Below are positions 25,109-34,024 of a stretch of DNA of 64,000 nucleotides, in pieces (position 1 is the first letter of the stretch; every line of letters starts with the position of its first letter). Source of the DNA: Gimibacter soli. Its GTDB lineage: Bacteria; Pseudomonadota; Alphaproteobacteria; Sphingomonadales; Kordiimonadaceae. The position numbers and the translations under genes were made by a program. The DNA is taken from contig NZ_CP116805.1 of NCBI RefSeq assembly GCF_028463845.1, positions 1,364,001-1,428,000 on the forward strand, in the 5' to 3' direction. A model generated the notes under the pieces. The model did no database searches, was not told where the DNA came from, and saw only the letters and a program-made list of their open reading frames with translations.

Positions 25109-27268
25109 TTAGAATTTGGCGCGCAGGCCAACCCGGAAATTGCGGCCCGGCAGCGGCACGCTGTCTTTCAGGAAGCTTGTGTGCTGGCGTGCGTCCGAAT
25201 TCGTCAGGTTCATGGCCTTCAGGTCCAGCGAGATATCCTTGTCCTCGAACGGATGGATGCTGAGGTAAGCGTTCCACATCGCATAGCTGTCGGTCGGGAT
25301 TTCAAACTCGGACGTGCGCTTCTGGGCGCCGGCGATTTCAAGCTCGGTGCGGAAATCGAAGGCGCCGGCATCGGCCTCAAACCCGACAAGCGCGGAAAGC
25401 GGCGGGATGCGCGGCAGGCGGTCGTTGCCGGTCACATCCAGCAGTTTGGCCCGCACCAGATCCATCTGGCCGGTCAGGTGGATATCCACCGTGCCGAAGG
25501 CGCTGGTGTCGAAGCTGGCTGCATGGAAATCACCCTGTGCTTCGAAGCCCATGAAGCGGGCGTCGGCGGCCTTGAAGGCGAACACGGTCAGCTCGTCGAT
25601 TTCCTCGCCCGTTGCCACTTCATAGATGAAGTTGTCGTAGCGGGTGACATAGGCGTTGACCGTGCCGCTGAACCGCTCGCCGCGGTACCCGGCCGAGGCC
25701 TCGATACCTTGCGCCGTTTCCTTGCCAAGCGTCACATCGCCCAGCTCATAGGCGCTGGTGGCGAGGTGTGGGCCGTTCGAGAAAAGTTCCTCGGTTGTGG
25801 GGGCGCGCTCGGTGCGGAAGATATTGATGCCGGCGAATGTTGTTTCGCTGAAGTCATAGCCGAGCCCGGCGGAGGCGCTGAAGCCGGTGAAATCAAGGCT
25901 CACGCCCAGTTCATCGGCCTTGTGCGTGGTGTGTTCAAGCCGCCCGCCGAAATCGATATGCCAGTTATCGATTTCCAGATTTTTCAGCGTGAACAGGCCA
26001 TACTGGTGCGACTTGGTCGGTGGCACGAAGGCCTCGTCGCCAAGGGCCGAGAAGTCACGGCTCGTCACCTGCACGCCGCTGGTGCCGGACCAGTTGCCGC
26101 CAAGGTTCTCGATCAGATCGAGCCGCGCTTCATAGCCCTTGTTTGCGAAGATGGTGCCGGTTTCATCGCCCTCGATCTCGGCATGTTCATAATCGCCGTA
26201 ACCGAACCGGACCTTGGCTTTTTCGAACCAGCCGTCATCGAAGCGATATTCGCCCATCAGGTCGACACGGGTCTGGTCCAGATCGATCGCGACGCCTTCT
26301 TCTTCGTGCGCCTCTTCCTCATGATCCTCGCCCTCCTCACCTTCTTCCTCATGGTGATGATGGCCGGCGGGGATGCCATAATCCGAACGCTGCAGTTTCA
26401 CATTCACGCCGATGAAGCCCTTGTCGCCGATCAGCGACAGGCCGGCCGATGCGCTTTTGGATTTGGAGAAGGAGTTTTCGATGATGCCGAAGGCTTCCTC
26501 TTCGCCCTCGTGCTCGTCACCTTCCTCGGCTTCTTCCATATCGCGCAGGCGCTTCGATTCGGCGAATCCGGGGATTTTATAGTCTTCGGAATCGCGCCAT
26601 GAGCCATCAAGATGCAGCACAAGGTCGGCGCCGCCGAGTTTGCCTGTGGCCACATTCAGGGCGGCGGCGGCGTCCTCGCCGTCATTGACTGTCGAGTGGC
26701 CTACTGAAACGCCGGCCTCGAAGCCATTCTCCGGCACGCGGTCGGGGATGCGGCCATCCATCACGTTGATCACGCCGCCGGTTGCCGAGCTGCCATACAC
26801 AAGCATGGAGGTGCCGCGCAGAATCTCGATTCGCTCAGCCAGTGCGGGCTCAACCGCCACGGCGTGGTCCGGGCTTGTCGAAGATGCATCGACGGAACCG
26901 ATGCCGCTATCAAGGACGCGGATACGGTCCCCGCCAAGGCCGCGGATCACCGGGCGGCTGGCACCGGGGCCAAAGAAGGTGGAGCTGATGCCGGGTTGGC
27001 GGCGCAGCGTTTCACCGAGCGTGCCATCCATCTGGCGGGCGATTTCCTCTTCCCGCAGCACGGTGGTGCCGATCACGGTCTGGTGCAGGGTGCGGCCCTC
27101 GATATTGGTGCTGACCACGATCTCTTCGATCCGGTCGGCATGGGGCGGCTGGCCGCCATCGCCGCCATCGGCAAGGGCTGCATGGCTCACCGTCGAAAGC
27201 AGAAGAACGGGCAGACTGGTACGCGCACGGTGGCTGCGGGGCGGCAGGCGATTAGGATTGAACATCAC
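25109..27268 (-). CDS. ZnuD-like TonB-dependent receptor with His-rich loop
   Basis: This 719-residue outer-membrane receptor has an N-terminal signal region, a plug domain (about 47-170, including 'GPGASRPVIRGLGGDRIRVL' and 'ERIEILRGTSMLVYG') and a 22-strand-type barrel ending in Phe ('VGLRAKF'). Two extracellular-loop insertions are metal-ligand rich: an acidic one at about 244-258 and one with HHHH and further His and Glu at about 303-325. Such loops are known in ZnuD-type zinc receptors. It lies 85 bases after a small membrane protein whose promoter has a Zur-like box, supporting zinc uptake under zinc limitation. Copper or another metal remains possible. Confidence 0.87.
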   Translation of the reverse strand: MMFNPNRLPPRSHRARTSLPVLLLSTVSHAALADGGDGGQPPHADRIEEIVVSTNIEGRTLHQTVIGTTVLREEEIARQMDGTLGETLRRQPGISSTFFGPGASRPVIRGLGGDRIRVLDSGIGSVDASSTSPDHAVAVEPALAERIEILRGTSMLVYGSSATGGVINVMDGRIPDRVPENGFEAGVSVGHSTVNDGEDAAAALNVATGKLGGADLVLHLDGSWRDSEDYKIPGFAESKRLRDMEEAEEGDEHEGEEEAFGIIENSFSKSKSASAGLSLIGDKGFIGVNVKLQRSDYGIPAGHHHHEEEGEEGEDHEEEAHEEEGVAIDLDQTRVDLMGEYRFDDGWFEKAKVRFGYGDYEHAEIEGDETGTIFANKGYEARLDLIENLGGNWSGTSGVQVTSRDFSALGDEAFVPPTKSHQYGLFTLKNLEIDNWHIDFGGRLEHTTHKADELGVSLDFTGFSASAGLGYDFSETTFAGINIFRTERAPTTEELFSNGPHLATSAYELGDVTLGKETAQGIEASAGYRGERFSGTVNAYVTRYDNFIYEVATGEEIDELTVFAFKAADARFMGFEAQGDFHAASFDTSAFGTVDIHLTGQMDLVRAKLLDVTGNDRLPRIPPLSALVGFEADAGAFDFRTELEIAGAQKRTSEFEIPTDSYAMWNAYLSIHPFEDKDISLDLKAMNLTNSDARQHTSFLKDSVPLPGRNFRVGLRAKF

Positions 27269-27353
27269 TTGTTTCCTCTAGTCCTGAAATCATTGGATAG
27301 CCGCGCGCTGCCGGGAAACACTCCGGGCGGCGACGGCAGTCATTGGATGAAGT

Positions 27354-27659
27354 TCAGGCGGAAACGGGCGGGTCGCGGGAGGACCGTGCCGGACGGACGG
27401 TCGCCACAAGGGCAAGGACCGGCAGGATTTCAATCACTGCCCCGGCTTCGGGCAGGATCAGCTGCGGCGGGGATGCCACATCAAGGGCGTCATGGGCCTT
27501 CGACACCGAGACAATCGCGCAAGGCTCGCTGCCGTGCAGGTGCTTGTCCGGCCCGAAGGCAGCCAGGTGCGCCACCAGCATCACCTGCGCAGCAACGAAC
27601 ATCACCGCAAGAAGCGGCAGGATCGTCGAAAGGCGGGCTCTGAACTGGTGCAACGTCAT
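27354..27659 (-). CDS. Small single-span protein (DUF2946-like) upstream of the TonB receptor
   Basis: This 101-residue protein has one N-terminal membrane segment or signal ('LPLLAVMFVAAQVMLVAHLAAF'), a His/Cys patch ('HLHGSEPCA'), a second hydrophobic stretch and a C-terminus 'RSSRDPPVSA'. The 'RxPP' end is like that of DUF2946 proteins, which occur near metal genes. A second protein with the same plan and ending lies at 44402-44821. It is the first gene of the unit behind the Zur-like box, with the ZnuD-like receptor downstream. The function is unknown. Confidence 0.75.
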   Translation of the reverse strand: MTLHQFRARLSTILPLLAVMFVAAQVMLVAHLAAFGPDKHLHGSEPCAIVSVSKAHDALDVASPPQLILPEAGAVIEILPVLALVATVRPARSSRDPPVSA

Positions 27660-27674
27660 GGACTGGCTGATAGC

Positions 27675-27703
27675 AGATTAATGTAACTATGTAACATTAA
27701 TCT
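27675..27703. promoter_or_regulatory. Zur-like operator
   Basis: AGATTAATGT and ACATTAATCT are perfect 10-base arms around a 9-base centre. The core resembles the proteobacterial Zur pattern AATGTTATA-N-TATAACATT. It lies 16-44 bases before the start at 27659, in the divergent region shared with the glycosyltransferase. Confidence 0.65.
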
Positions 27704-27934
27704 AAGGGGCTATGCCACCGGATGGCAAGCCCCAACGCACAGGCCTCAACCTTCGTTGAGTTTGGGGCGTTTGGGCGGGGAATCCTCCTTGCGGACCGGT
27801 CTGTCCTTCACTAATAACAATCCTGAAATGAAAATGTCATCGAACACGTCTTTAATCTCCCTGTGCAGGTGCGCCCCGGTAGCTTATTCCCGGCCGGCCA
27901 GCCGCCTGTCTTGTCGCAAGGGGGGAAAGGAGCC

Positions 27935-29182
27935 ATGTTCGAGGCCCGGATCAATTTCCAGGAGGCCATGCCTCTCGTCAGGGGCGCCAGCATGACGGCG
28001 CACGGCGAGATCAAGCCGACCGACCTGAGGGTCGCGCTCTTTTCCGGCAACTATAATTATGTACGAGACGGCGCCAATGCGGCACTGAACCGTCTTGTGG
28101 CGCACCTCGAGCAGCGCGGAGTGACCGTGCGCGTCTATTCACCCACAAGCGATACCCCGGCGTTCGAGCCGGCGGGCACGCTGGTCTCGGTGCCGTCCGT
28201 GCCGATCCCGCGCCGCAAGGAATACCGGCTGGCGCTTGGCCTGCCGGCCTCGATCCGGCGCGATCTTGATGCCTTCCAGCCGAACCTTGTGCATATCTCG
28301 GCGCCTGACTTTCTGGGCCAAAAGGCTGTGAAATACGCGCGCTCGCGCGGGCTGCCGGTGGTGGCTTCGGTGCATACACGGTTCGAGACCTATCTCAGCT
28401 ATTATCACCTCGGCTGGCTTGAAGGCCTGCTCAGCCGCAAGATCGGCGCGCTGTATAACCGCTGCGACGAGATTTACGTGCCCGGCGACTGTATGGGCGA
28501 CGTGATGCGCGCCACCGGCGTGACCACCTCGATCAAGATGTGGAGCCGCGGTGTGGACACCGACCTGTTCCACCCGTCGCGCCGCGACATGGAATGGCGC
28601 CGGTCGCTCGGTTTCTCGGACGACACGACGGTCGTCTCCTTCGTTGGTCGTCTGGTGCTCGAAAAAGGCCTCGATCTGTTCGCGGCATCCATCGAGCGGT
28701 TGAAGGATATGGGTGTGAAGGCGGAAGCGCTGATCGTTGGCGAAGGCCCCGAGCGTGAATGGTTCGCCGAGCGTATGCCCGGGGCCGTTTTCACCGGCTT
28801 CCAGCGCGGTGAGAATCTGGCGCGGGCCTATGCCTCGTCCGACATCTTCCTCAATCCATCGACGACCGAAACTTTCGGCAATGTGACGCTTGAGGCCATG
28901 GCCGCCGGTGTACCGGCTGTTTGCGCCAACGCTACGGGCAGCAACTTCCTCGTGCAGGACGGCAAGACGGGATATCTCGTCGATCCCACCGATGTGAATG
29001 CCTATGCCGACCGGATGGCTGCCATCGCGCGCGACCCGGCGCTGGCCAAGGCCCTGTCCGAGGCGAGCCGGGCACGCAGCCTGGAGTTCACGTGGGACTC
29101 GATCCTCGAGAACCTGCTCGGCCATTATATCGATCTTCTTGGACGCCGCCGGGCGGAAGAAGCGCAGCAGGCTGCGGTCTAG
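27935..29182 (+). CDS. GT4-family glycosyltransferase
   Basis: This 415-residue glycosyltransferase of the GT-B fold (family 4) has an N-terminal acceptor domain ('LRVALFSGNYNYVRDGANAA', 'VHISAPDFLGQKAVKYAR') and a C-terminal donor domain with 'VSFVGRLVLEKGLD', 'LIVGEGPER' and the nucleotide-sugar motif 'SSDIFLNPSTTETFGNVTLE'. The E-x7-E pair is present. It looks most like MgtA/SqdX-type enzymes that glycosylate lipids. The ATG at 27935 has AAAGGAG upstream. The gene 53 bases downstream encodes a polytopic membrane protein that may handle the product. Confidence 0.9.
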   Translation: MFEARINFQEAMPLVRGASMTAHGEIKPTDLRVALFSGNYNYVRDGANAALNRLVAHLEQRGVTVRVYSPTSDTPAFEPAGTLVSVPSVPIPRRKEYRLALGLPASIRRDLDAFQPNLVHISAPDFLGQKAVKYARSRGLPVVASVHTRFETYLSYYHLGWLEGLLSRKIGALYNRCDEIYVPGDCMGDVMRATGVTTSIKMWSRGVDTDLFHPSRRDMEWRRSLGFSDDTTVVSFVGRLVLEKGLDLFAASIERLKDMGVKAEALIVGEGPEREWFAERMPGAVFTGFQRGENLARAYASSDIFLNPSTTETFGNVTLEAMAAGVPAVCANATGSNFLVQDGKTGYLVDPTDVNAYADRMAAIARDPALAKALSEASRARSLEFTWDSILENLLGHYIDLLGRRRAEEAQQAAV

Positions 29183-29235
29183 AAACCCGGACTGGCCTTT
29201 TCGCGCCAAATCAGCTATGGAGTGGCGCTTGATTA

Positions 29236-30213
29236 GTGAAAGGCGCCCGCTCCTTGCAGACATTCTGGCAGAATATAGCGACCCGCATGCAGAACGGGCC
29301 GATTGTCAAATTGTTGCAATTTCTGCTCTTTTCGGTCGTGATCCTGTATCTCGCGGATCGCCTGGGTGCGATTGGCTGGCGCAATGTGATGGCCTCGCTG
29401 CCGACGAATCCCTTCTTCTATCTGGTGCTGGTGGCCGGCTATTTCGTGATGCCGATTTCCGAGCTCGCGATCTATCGCCGCCTTTGGGACCATGACCTGA
29501 AGGGCGCGATGCCTGCGTTCGTGCGCAAGAAGGTGCTGAACGAGGCAGTGGTCGGTTATTCGGGCGAGGCTTATCTCTTCCTCTGGGCGCGCAAGGCGCT
29601 GGGGATGGAAGGCCGTCAGGCCTTCTCGACGATCAAGGACAACAATCTCCTGTCGGCTGCCGTTTCCACATCCACCGCCGTGCTTCTGGTGATCTTCTTC
29701 ATGTTCACCGACTATTTCGAGGTGGTGTTCAAGGCGAGCCCCGACAATTCCACCTCGCTGATCGTGATGCTTTGCATCTCCGCCCTGATGGTGCCGATCA
29801 TCTTCCGCTTCCGCCGCAAGCTGATGAGCCTGCCGCCCGAGATGATCCGCCGCGTGCTGACGATCCATATCCTGCGGCTGCTGACCGTTGAACTGCTGCA
29901 GATCATCCTGTGGTCGATCGCACTGCCCGATGTGCCGGTGATCACATGGGTCGCCTTTGCCGCAGCCCAGATGGTGCTGACCCGTGTGCCGATGCTGCCG
30001 AATAAGGAACTGATGCTTTTGGGCCTTGGTGTCACGCTTGCCACTTATGTGGATGCACCGAGTGCGGCTGTCGCCGGCATGTTCTTCGCCGCCGGCGCGC
30101 TTCTCCAGATTTTCAATGTGCTGGCTTTCACCGCATCAAGCTTTGCCGGTGCCCGCGTGAAATCCGAGCCCATCCTGATTGAAGGCCCTTCGGAAACCCC
30201 GAAAGAGGCCTGA
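29236..30213 (+). CDS. Polytopic membrane protein, LPG-synthase-TM-like
   Basis: This protein of about 325 residues has about seven or eight hydrophobic segments, such as 'LLQFLLFSVVILYLAD', 'FFYLVLVAGYFVMPISELAI' and 'LLLVIFFMFTDYFEVVF'. The overall layout recalls the lysylphosphatidylglycerol-synthase transmembrane family (flippase-like), with 'YRRLWDHDLKGAMPAFVRKKVLNEAVVGYSGE'-like loops (residues about 80-115). Identity was judged by eye only. The start is uncertain: GTG at 29236 or ATG at 29287. It is probably co-transcribed with the glycosyltransferase and may flip or modify its glycolipid product. Confidence 0.7.
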   Translation: MKGARSLQTFWQNIATRMQNGPIVKLLQFLLFSVVILYLADRLGAIGWRNVMASLPTNPFFYLVLVAGYFVMPISELAIYRRLWDHDLKGAMPAFVRKKVLNEAVVGYSGEAYLFLWARKALGMEGRQAFSTIKDNNLLSAAVSTSTAVLLVIFFMFTDYFEVVFKASPDNSTSLIVMLCISALMVPIIFRFRRKLMSLPPEMIRRVLTIHILRLLTVELLQIILWSIALPDVPVITWVAFAAAQMVLTRVPMLPNKELMLLGLGVTLATYVDAPSAAVAGMFFAAGALLQIFNVLAFTASSFAGARVKSEPILIEGPSETPKEA

Positions 30214-30217
30214 TCCT

Positions 30218-31417
30218 TCAGGCAGCCGGCAGGGACGGCTTGCGCCGCCGCAGCCAGCGCACAATCGGCAGCCGGGGGAAAAGGTCGATGACCTTGAAGA
30301 AACCGTCCAGCGGATGCTGCCCGCACTTGTACGCAAACACGTAGAAGCACCGAAACCCTAGCGCCATATAAACGGCAAGCGCCGGCCACAGCACATAGCC
30401 CGGCGGGAACGACGTGACGTTCGATCCAAACTCCAGCACTTTGAACATCAGGATCAGGAGCGACAGCCCGATTACCACGCCCGAGGCCGATGCCCGGCGC
30501 GGCGGCGGCGCTGCGATGGCAACGGCGAGGAACGGCAGCACCAGGGGCAGCAGGCCAAGGATGATCCGCCGCTGGCTTTCGCCGCTTGCTGCCCGCCGTT
30601 CTATTTCCGGGATTTTCCCGCTCAGTGCCATGGAGATCAGCTCGGCGAGCGTGCGTTCCTTCTCGGTGCCGCCGCGATTGCGGAATTCCTCGATCAGGGG
30701 CAGGGGGACCGCGATATCATGCTGGTCGAAGGTCAGGAGGCCCGGTTGCGGCCAGTCGCTGATGCCGGCGGTGAAAATCTGCCCGTCCTCAAGCCGCAGG
30801 ATCACCACCGTATCGTTTGACGAGCGCAGGAACTGGCCTGATTTGGCTGCTGCCACAACCTCGGCACCGTTTGCGCTGTGTTCATAGAGGAAAATATCCG
30901 TCAGCATCCCTGTGTCGCGGTCAAACGATTGGGCCCGCATCGTGGTGCCTTTGCCGAGCGAGACAAATTCCGCCAGCTGGATCGACCGGCCGAATGCGCC
31001 GATGCTGGCCTTGAAGGTCAGTTCCCGGTAGGCAAACTCGCTATGCGGCTGGATATAGCTGACCAGTGCGAAATTGACCGCCGCCATCAGCATGCCGAAG
31101 ATCATGGGAACGCGCAAGAGTTGCCACGGGCCGAAACGGCAGGCCAGCATCGCCGCCATTTCCTGCTGCATGGCGATCCGCCGGTAGGCGAGGAGGACAC
31201 CAAGGAGGAGGCTGATCGGCGCCCCGAACACGGCATATTCAGGCACCATATAAACGAGCAGGTCGAACACCACTTTCAGCGGTCCGCCTTCGTTCAGGGT
31301 GAACTGGAAAAGCCGGAGCATCTTGTCGAGCAGCAGCAGAAGGATGGTCAACGCCATAGTCGCTGCCATCGGCGTGAAAATCTGTCGCGCGATATACCGG
31401 TCTAGGGAGGGGACCAT
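30218..31417 (-). CDS. lptF: LptF/LptG-family permease
   Basis: This 399-residue permease of the YjgP/YjgQ family starts 'MVPSLDRYIARQIFTPMAATM', typical of LptF, with paired membrane segments at each end and a periplasmic beta-jellyroll between ('LTDIFLYEHSANGAEVVAAAKSG', 'VVILRLEDGQIF'). In the Lpt machine, LptF and LptG with LptB extract lipopolysaccharide from the inner membrane. Only one such gene is present here; no lptG follows. The start at 31417 was chosen because it begins the conserved region. The 3' end is 4 bases from the converging membrane-protein gene. Confidence 0.85.
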   Translation of the reverse strand: MVPSLDRYIARQIFTPMAATMALTILLLLLDKMLRLFQFTLNEGGPLKVVFDLLVYMVPEYAVFGAPISLLLGVLLAYRRIAMQQEMAAMLACRFGPWQLLRVPMIFGMLMAAVNFALVSYIQPHSEFAYRELTFKASIGAFGRSIQLAEFVSLGKGTTMRAQSFDRDTGMLTDIFLYEHSANGAEVVAAAKSGQFLRSSNDTVVILRLEDGQIFTAGISDWPQPGLLTFDQHDIAVPLPLIEEFRNRGGTEKERTLAELISMALSGKIPEIERRAASGESQRRIILGLLPLVLPFLAVAIAAPPPRRASASGVVIGLSLLILMFKVLEFGSNVTSFPPGYVLWPALAVYMALGFRCFYVFAYKCGQHPLDGFFKVIDLFPRLPIVRWLRRRKPSLPAA

Positions 31418-31593
31418 GGTTTCTTCTGACTGGCCGGACTTGTGCCGGATGATTGCTCTGCCGCCTTTCATGGCAAAAAAAGCCGGATGGGTCGATAGAA
31501 AGCGAGGGGCTCACCGGAATTTTTCTCAGGGCCGCTTGTCAGCCGGCTATATGGGGCATCAGAATGCGCTTCTTTTCCAGAAAGGACATTTCA

Positions 31594-31944
31594 ATGACCA
31601 GCATGATCAGGCTTCAAACGCACGGCAAAGGCGAAAGCAATCCGATTGCCGCCGAAAAGCTGATTGCGGGCACGCCGACCGGCACGGTGGACAATCAATA
31701 TATCAACAAAGCGGGCAATTTCTTCTGCGGGGTGTGGAGCTCCGACGCCGGCATCTGGCGCATTTCCTATACCGAAGACGAGCTCTGCACGATCATCGAA
31801 GGCGAGGCCATCGTCACCGATGCTGCCGGCAATGCCGAGCGGGTGACGGCCGGCGACACGTTCGTCATCCCGGCGGGCTTCGAAGGCACGTGGGAAACGG
31901 TTGGTTCCGTCCGCAAATTCTATGCGGTTTATGAAGCCGCCTGA
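31594..31944 (+). CDS. Small cupin-domain protein (DUF861/EutQ-like)
   Basis: This 116-residue single cupin has 'GNFFCGVWSSDAGIWRISYTEDELCTIIEGEAIVTDAAG', where 'EDELCTIIEGE' is cupin motif 1 in DUF861 style. Motif 2 is 'VTAGDTFVIPAGFEGTW'. The usual metal-binding His residues are replaced (E, C, W), as is common in DUF861. The ATG at 31594 follows AAAGGA. The substrate is unknown. Confidence 0.88.
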   Translation: MTSMIRLQTHGKGESNPIAAEKLIAGTPTGTVDNQYINKAGNFFCGVWSSDAGIWRISYTEDELCTIIEGEAIVTDAAGNAERVTAGDTFVIPAGFEGTWETVGSVRKFYAVYEAA

Positions 31945-31950
31945 GCGGCC

Positions 31951-33090
31951 TCAGATCACCTCGACCGGTACCGGGTCACCGTCATTTTCCGCTGGCGCCT
32001 GATCGTGAAGCGGCAGGCAGATCACCACGATCGTGCCGGTGCCGGGGGTGGAATCGATCGATAGCGTGCCCCCCAGCGCCCGCACCAGCCGGTCGGCAAG
32101 GCTGAGGCCAAGGCCGATGCCTTCGCTGCGGCGGGCGAGGTGACCGCTGACCTGCGAGAAGGGCTCCAGCGCCCGGTTGATTTCTGCCTCGCTCATGCCC
32201 GAACCGGTATCTTCCACGCGCACCTTCAGTGTGTTTGCGGCGCGTGCGACCTTGATCCGCACGCGGCCGTCAGGGCGGTTGAATTTCACCGCATTCGAAA
32301 TCAGGTTCAGCATGATCTGCCGGATGGCGCGTTCGTCGCTCATGATGGCGCCGACCTTGATATCCCGTTCGATGGTCAGCGCGCGGGAGCTGATGAAGGG
32401 CGCGCAATATTCAAGCGCACCTTCGACCACCTTTTCGATATCGCAGGCTTCGGATCGCAGCTGCATCTCGCCGGAATCAAGCCGCGACAGATCGAGGATA
32501 TCATTGATGATATGCAGAAGGTGCGTGCCGCTGCGCTCGATGGTCTCAAGATAGTCCTTGCGCTGTTCGGGCGTCGTCGGGAATTCGTCGTTTTTCAGGA
32601 TTTGCGCAAAGCCGATCACGGCATTGAGCGGCGTGCGCAGCTCGTGGCTCATGGACGCGAGGAACACCGCCTTGGCGTGATAGGCCTCTTCTGCTGCCCT
32701 GATCTTTTCCTTGAGTGCCGCCTGTGTCTGCTTCCTGAGCTCCACTTCGGTATCGAGCATCACCAGCGCCTTGATCCAGCTGAAAAGCCCGATGCCGACA
32801 AGGATTGTGCCGGGGGCAAAGCCGAAGAGCATGATCAGTAGTTCGTTCTCGCCAGGTGCAGCGAGGCCGAGCCAGCGACCGAACGGGACGATTTCTTCAG
32901 ACATATCGAGGAAGGCGGCGACGACGGTGACGAAAATACCGCAAGAGATCAGCCAGTAACCGACCCTGCCGAGCGTTCGGGGATGCGGGCGGGTCAGGAA
33001 GGTGACGGACATGAAGGTGACACCGGCCATGAGCGCCACATCACACAGAAAACGGCTGAAGGAATAAAAAAGATCCGATTCCGGGGTCAT
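31951..33090 (-). CDS. Membrane-bound sensor histidine kinase (orphan)
   Basis: This 379-residue kinase has three hydrophobic segments in the first 115 residues and no recognisable sensor domain, followed by a short coiled coil. The HisKA domain has the H-box 'SHELRTPLNAVIGFAQIL', and the catalytic domain has 'LNLISNAVKFN' (N-box), 'DTGSGMS' (G1) and 'GIGLGLSLADRL' (G2). No response regulator is next to it, so the partner is elsewhere. The 3' end is 6 bases from the cupin gene on the other strand. Confidence 0.92.
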   Translation of the reverse strand: MTPESDLFYSFSRFLCDVALMAGVTFMSVTFLTRPHPRTLGRVGYWLISCGIFVTVVAAFLDMSEEIVPFGRWLGLAAPGENELLIMLFGFAPGTILVGIGLFSWIKALVMLDTEVELRKQTQAALKEKIRAAEEAYHAKAVFLASMSHELRTPLNAVIGFAQILKNDEFPTTPEQRKDYLETIERSGTHLLHIINDILDLSRLDSGEMQLRSEACDIEKVVEGALEYCAPFISSRALTIERDIKVGAIMSDERAIRQIMLNLISNAVKFNRPDGRVRIKVARAANTLKVRVEDTGSGMSEAEINRALEPFSQVSGHLARRSEGIGLGLSLADRLVRALGGTLSIDSTPGTGTIVVICLPLHDQAPAENDGDPVPVEVI

Positions 33091-33261
33091 ACAAAAGTCG
33101 CCTTCCTCGCGGACGATACGCTATCCGCACAAATTTCAACCTTGGCGTATAAAAGTGAACAACGTATTGACTTGCAAGAGTTACATGCATGCTAGGCACA
33201 GGCAGGGGCATCTGCTAATGCTGGCGAGTGGAGAGTGAGAGCCATGCGGAGGGATGAGGTC

Positions 33262-34020
33262 ATGAGCGAGCATATTCTGGTCGATGTCAAAGACAGGGTG
33301 ATGACCATCACCTTCAACCGCCCCGACAAGAAAAATGCCCTGACCCACGCAATGTATCAGGCGATCAACAGCGCCATCGAGCGCGCCAACACGGACAAGG
33401 CCGTTCGGGCCGTGCTGTTCCTTGGCGCGGGTGGTGTCTTCACTGCCGGTAACGACCTGATGGATTTCCGGGACAAGCCGCCGCTTGGCCCCGAAGCGCC
33501 GGTTTCGCGCTTCCTGCAAAATATGCTGAAAGCCGAGAAGCCTATGGTGGCCGCGGTTGGCGGTGTGGCCGTGGGTGTGGGCCTGACCATGCTTCTCCAC
33601 TGCGATCTGGTGATCGGTTCGAAATCCGCCCGCCTCAGCGCGCCGTTCGTTGATCTGGCCCTTGTGCCGGAAGCGGGCTCGAGCCTGCTGCTGCCGCGCG
33701 CGATTGGCCATGCGCTGGCGTCTGACATGTTCTTCACCGGCCGGGTGCTGAGCGCCGAGGAAGCCTTGGGCGCCGGTATCCTGTCGCGCCTCTATGACGA
33801 CGCAGACCTTGAAGCCGAAGCCCGCAAGCTTGCCTTGTCGCTTGCCCGCAAGGCGCCGGATGCGATCCGCCTGACGCGCCGCCTGATGCACGGTGACCGC
33901 GCCGATGTGGCAAAACGCATGGCTGAGGAAGGCGAGCTTTTCGCCCGCCAGCTTGTCTCCAAGGAGATGAAAGAGGCCATTCAGGCCTTCCTCGAGAAAC
34001 GGGCTCCCGACTTTGGCTGA
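33262..34020 (+). CDS. Enoyl-CoA hydratase/isomerase family protein
   Basis: This 252-residue crotonase-fold protein has 'ITFNRPDKKNAL' (CoA pocket), the oxyanion-hole region 'GVFTAGNDLMDF' and 'VAAVGGVAVGVGLTMLLHCD', and 'FVDLALVPEAGSS', in which one catalytic Glu of hydratases is kept. It is typical of enoyl-CoA hydratases or isomerases in fatty-acid oxidation. The ATG at 33262 has AGG 5 bases upstream; in-frame ATGs at 33235 and 33244 are possible. It lies 4 bases before the next gene, so the two may be co-translated. Confidence 0.92.
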   Translation: MSEHILVDVKDRVMTITFNRPDKKNALTHAMYQAINSAIERANTDKAVRAVLFLGAGGVFTAGNDLMDFRDKPPLGPEAPVSRFLQNMLKAEKPMVAAVGGVAVGVGLTMLLHCDLVIGSKSARLSAPFVDLALVPEAGSSLLLPRAIGHALASDMFFTGRVLSAEEALGAGILSRLYDDADLEAEARKLALSLARKAPDAIRLTRRLMHGDRADVAKRMAEEGELFARQLVSKEMKEAIQAFLEKRAPDFG

Positions 34021-34024
34021 CACG

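Noticed and set aside
27730-27768. Terminator between the Zur-like box and the glycosyltransferase
   Set aside because: A hairpin (CTCAAC-CTTC-GTTGAG) is present, but there is no T-run and the flanking genes are divergent, so a terminator there makes little sense.
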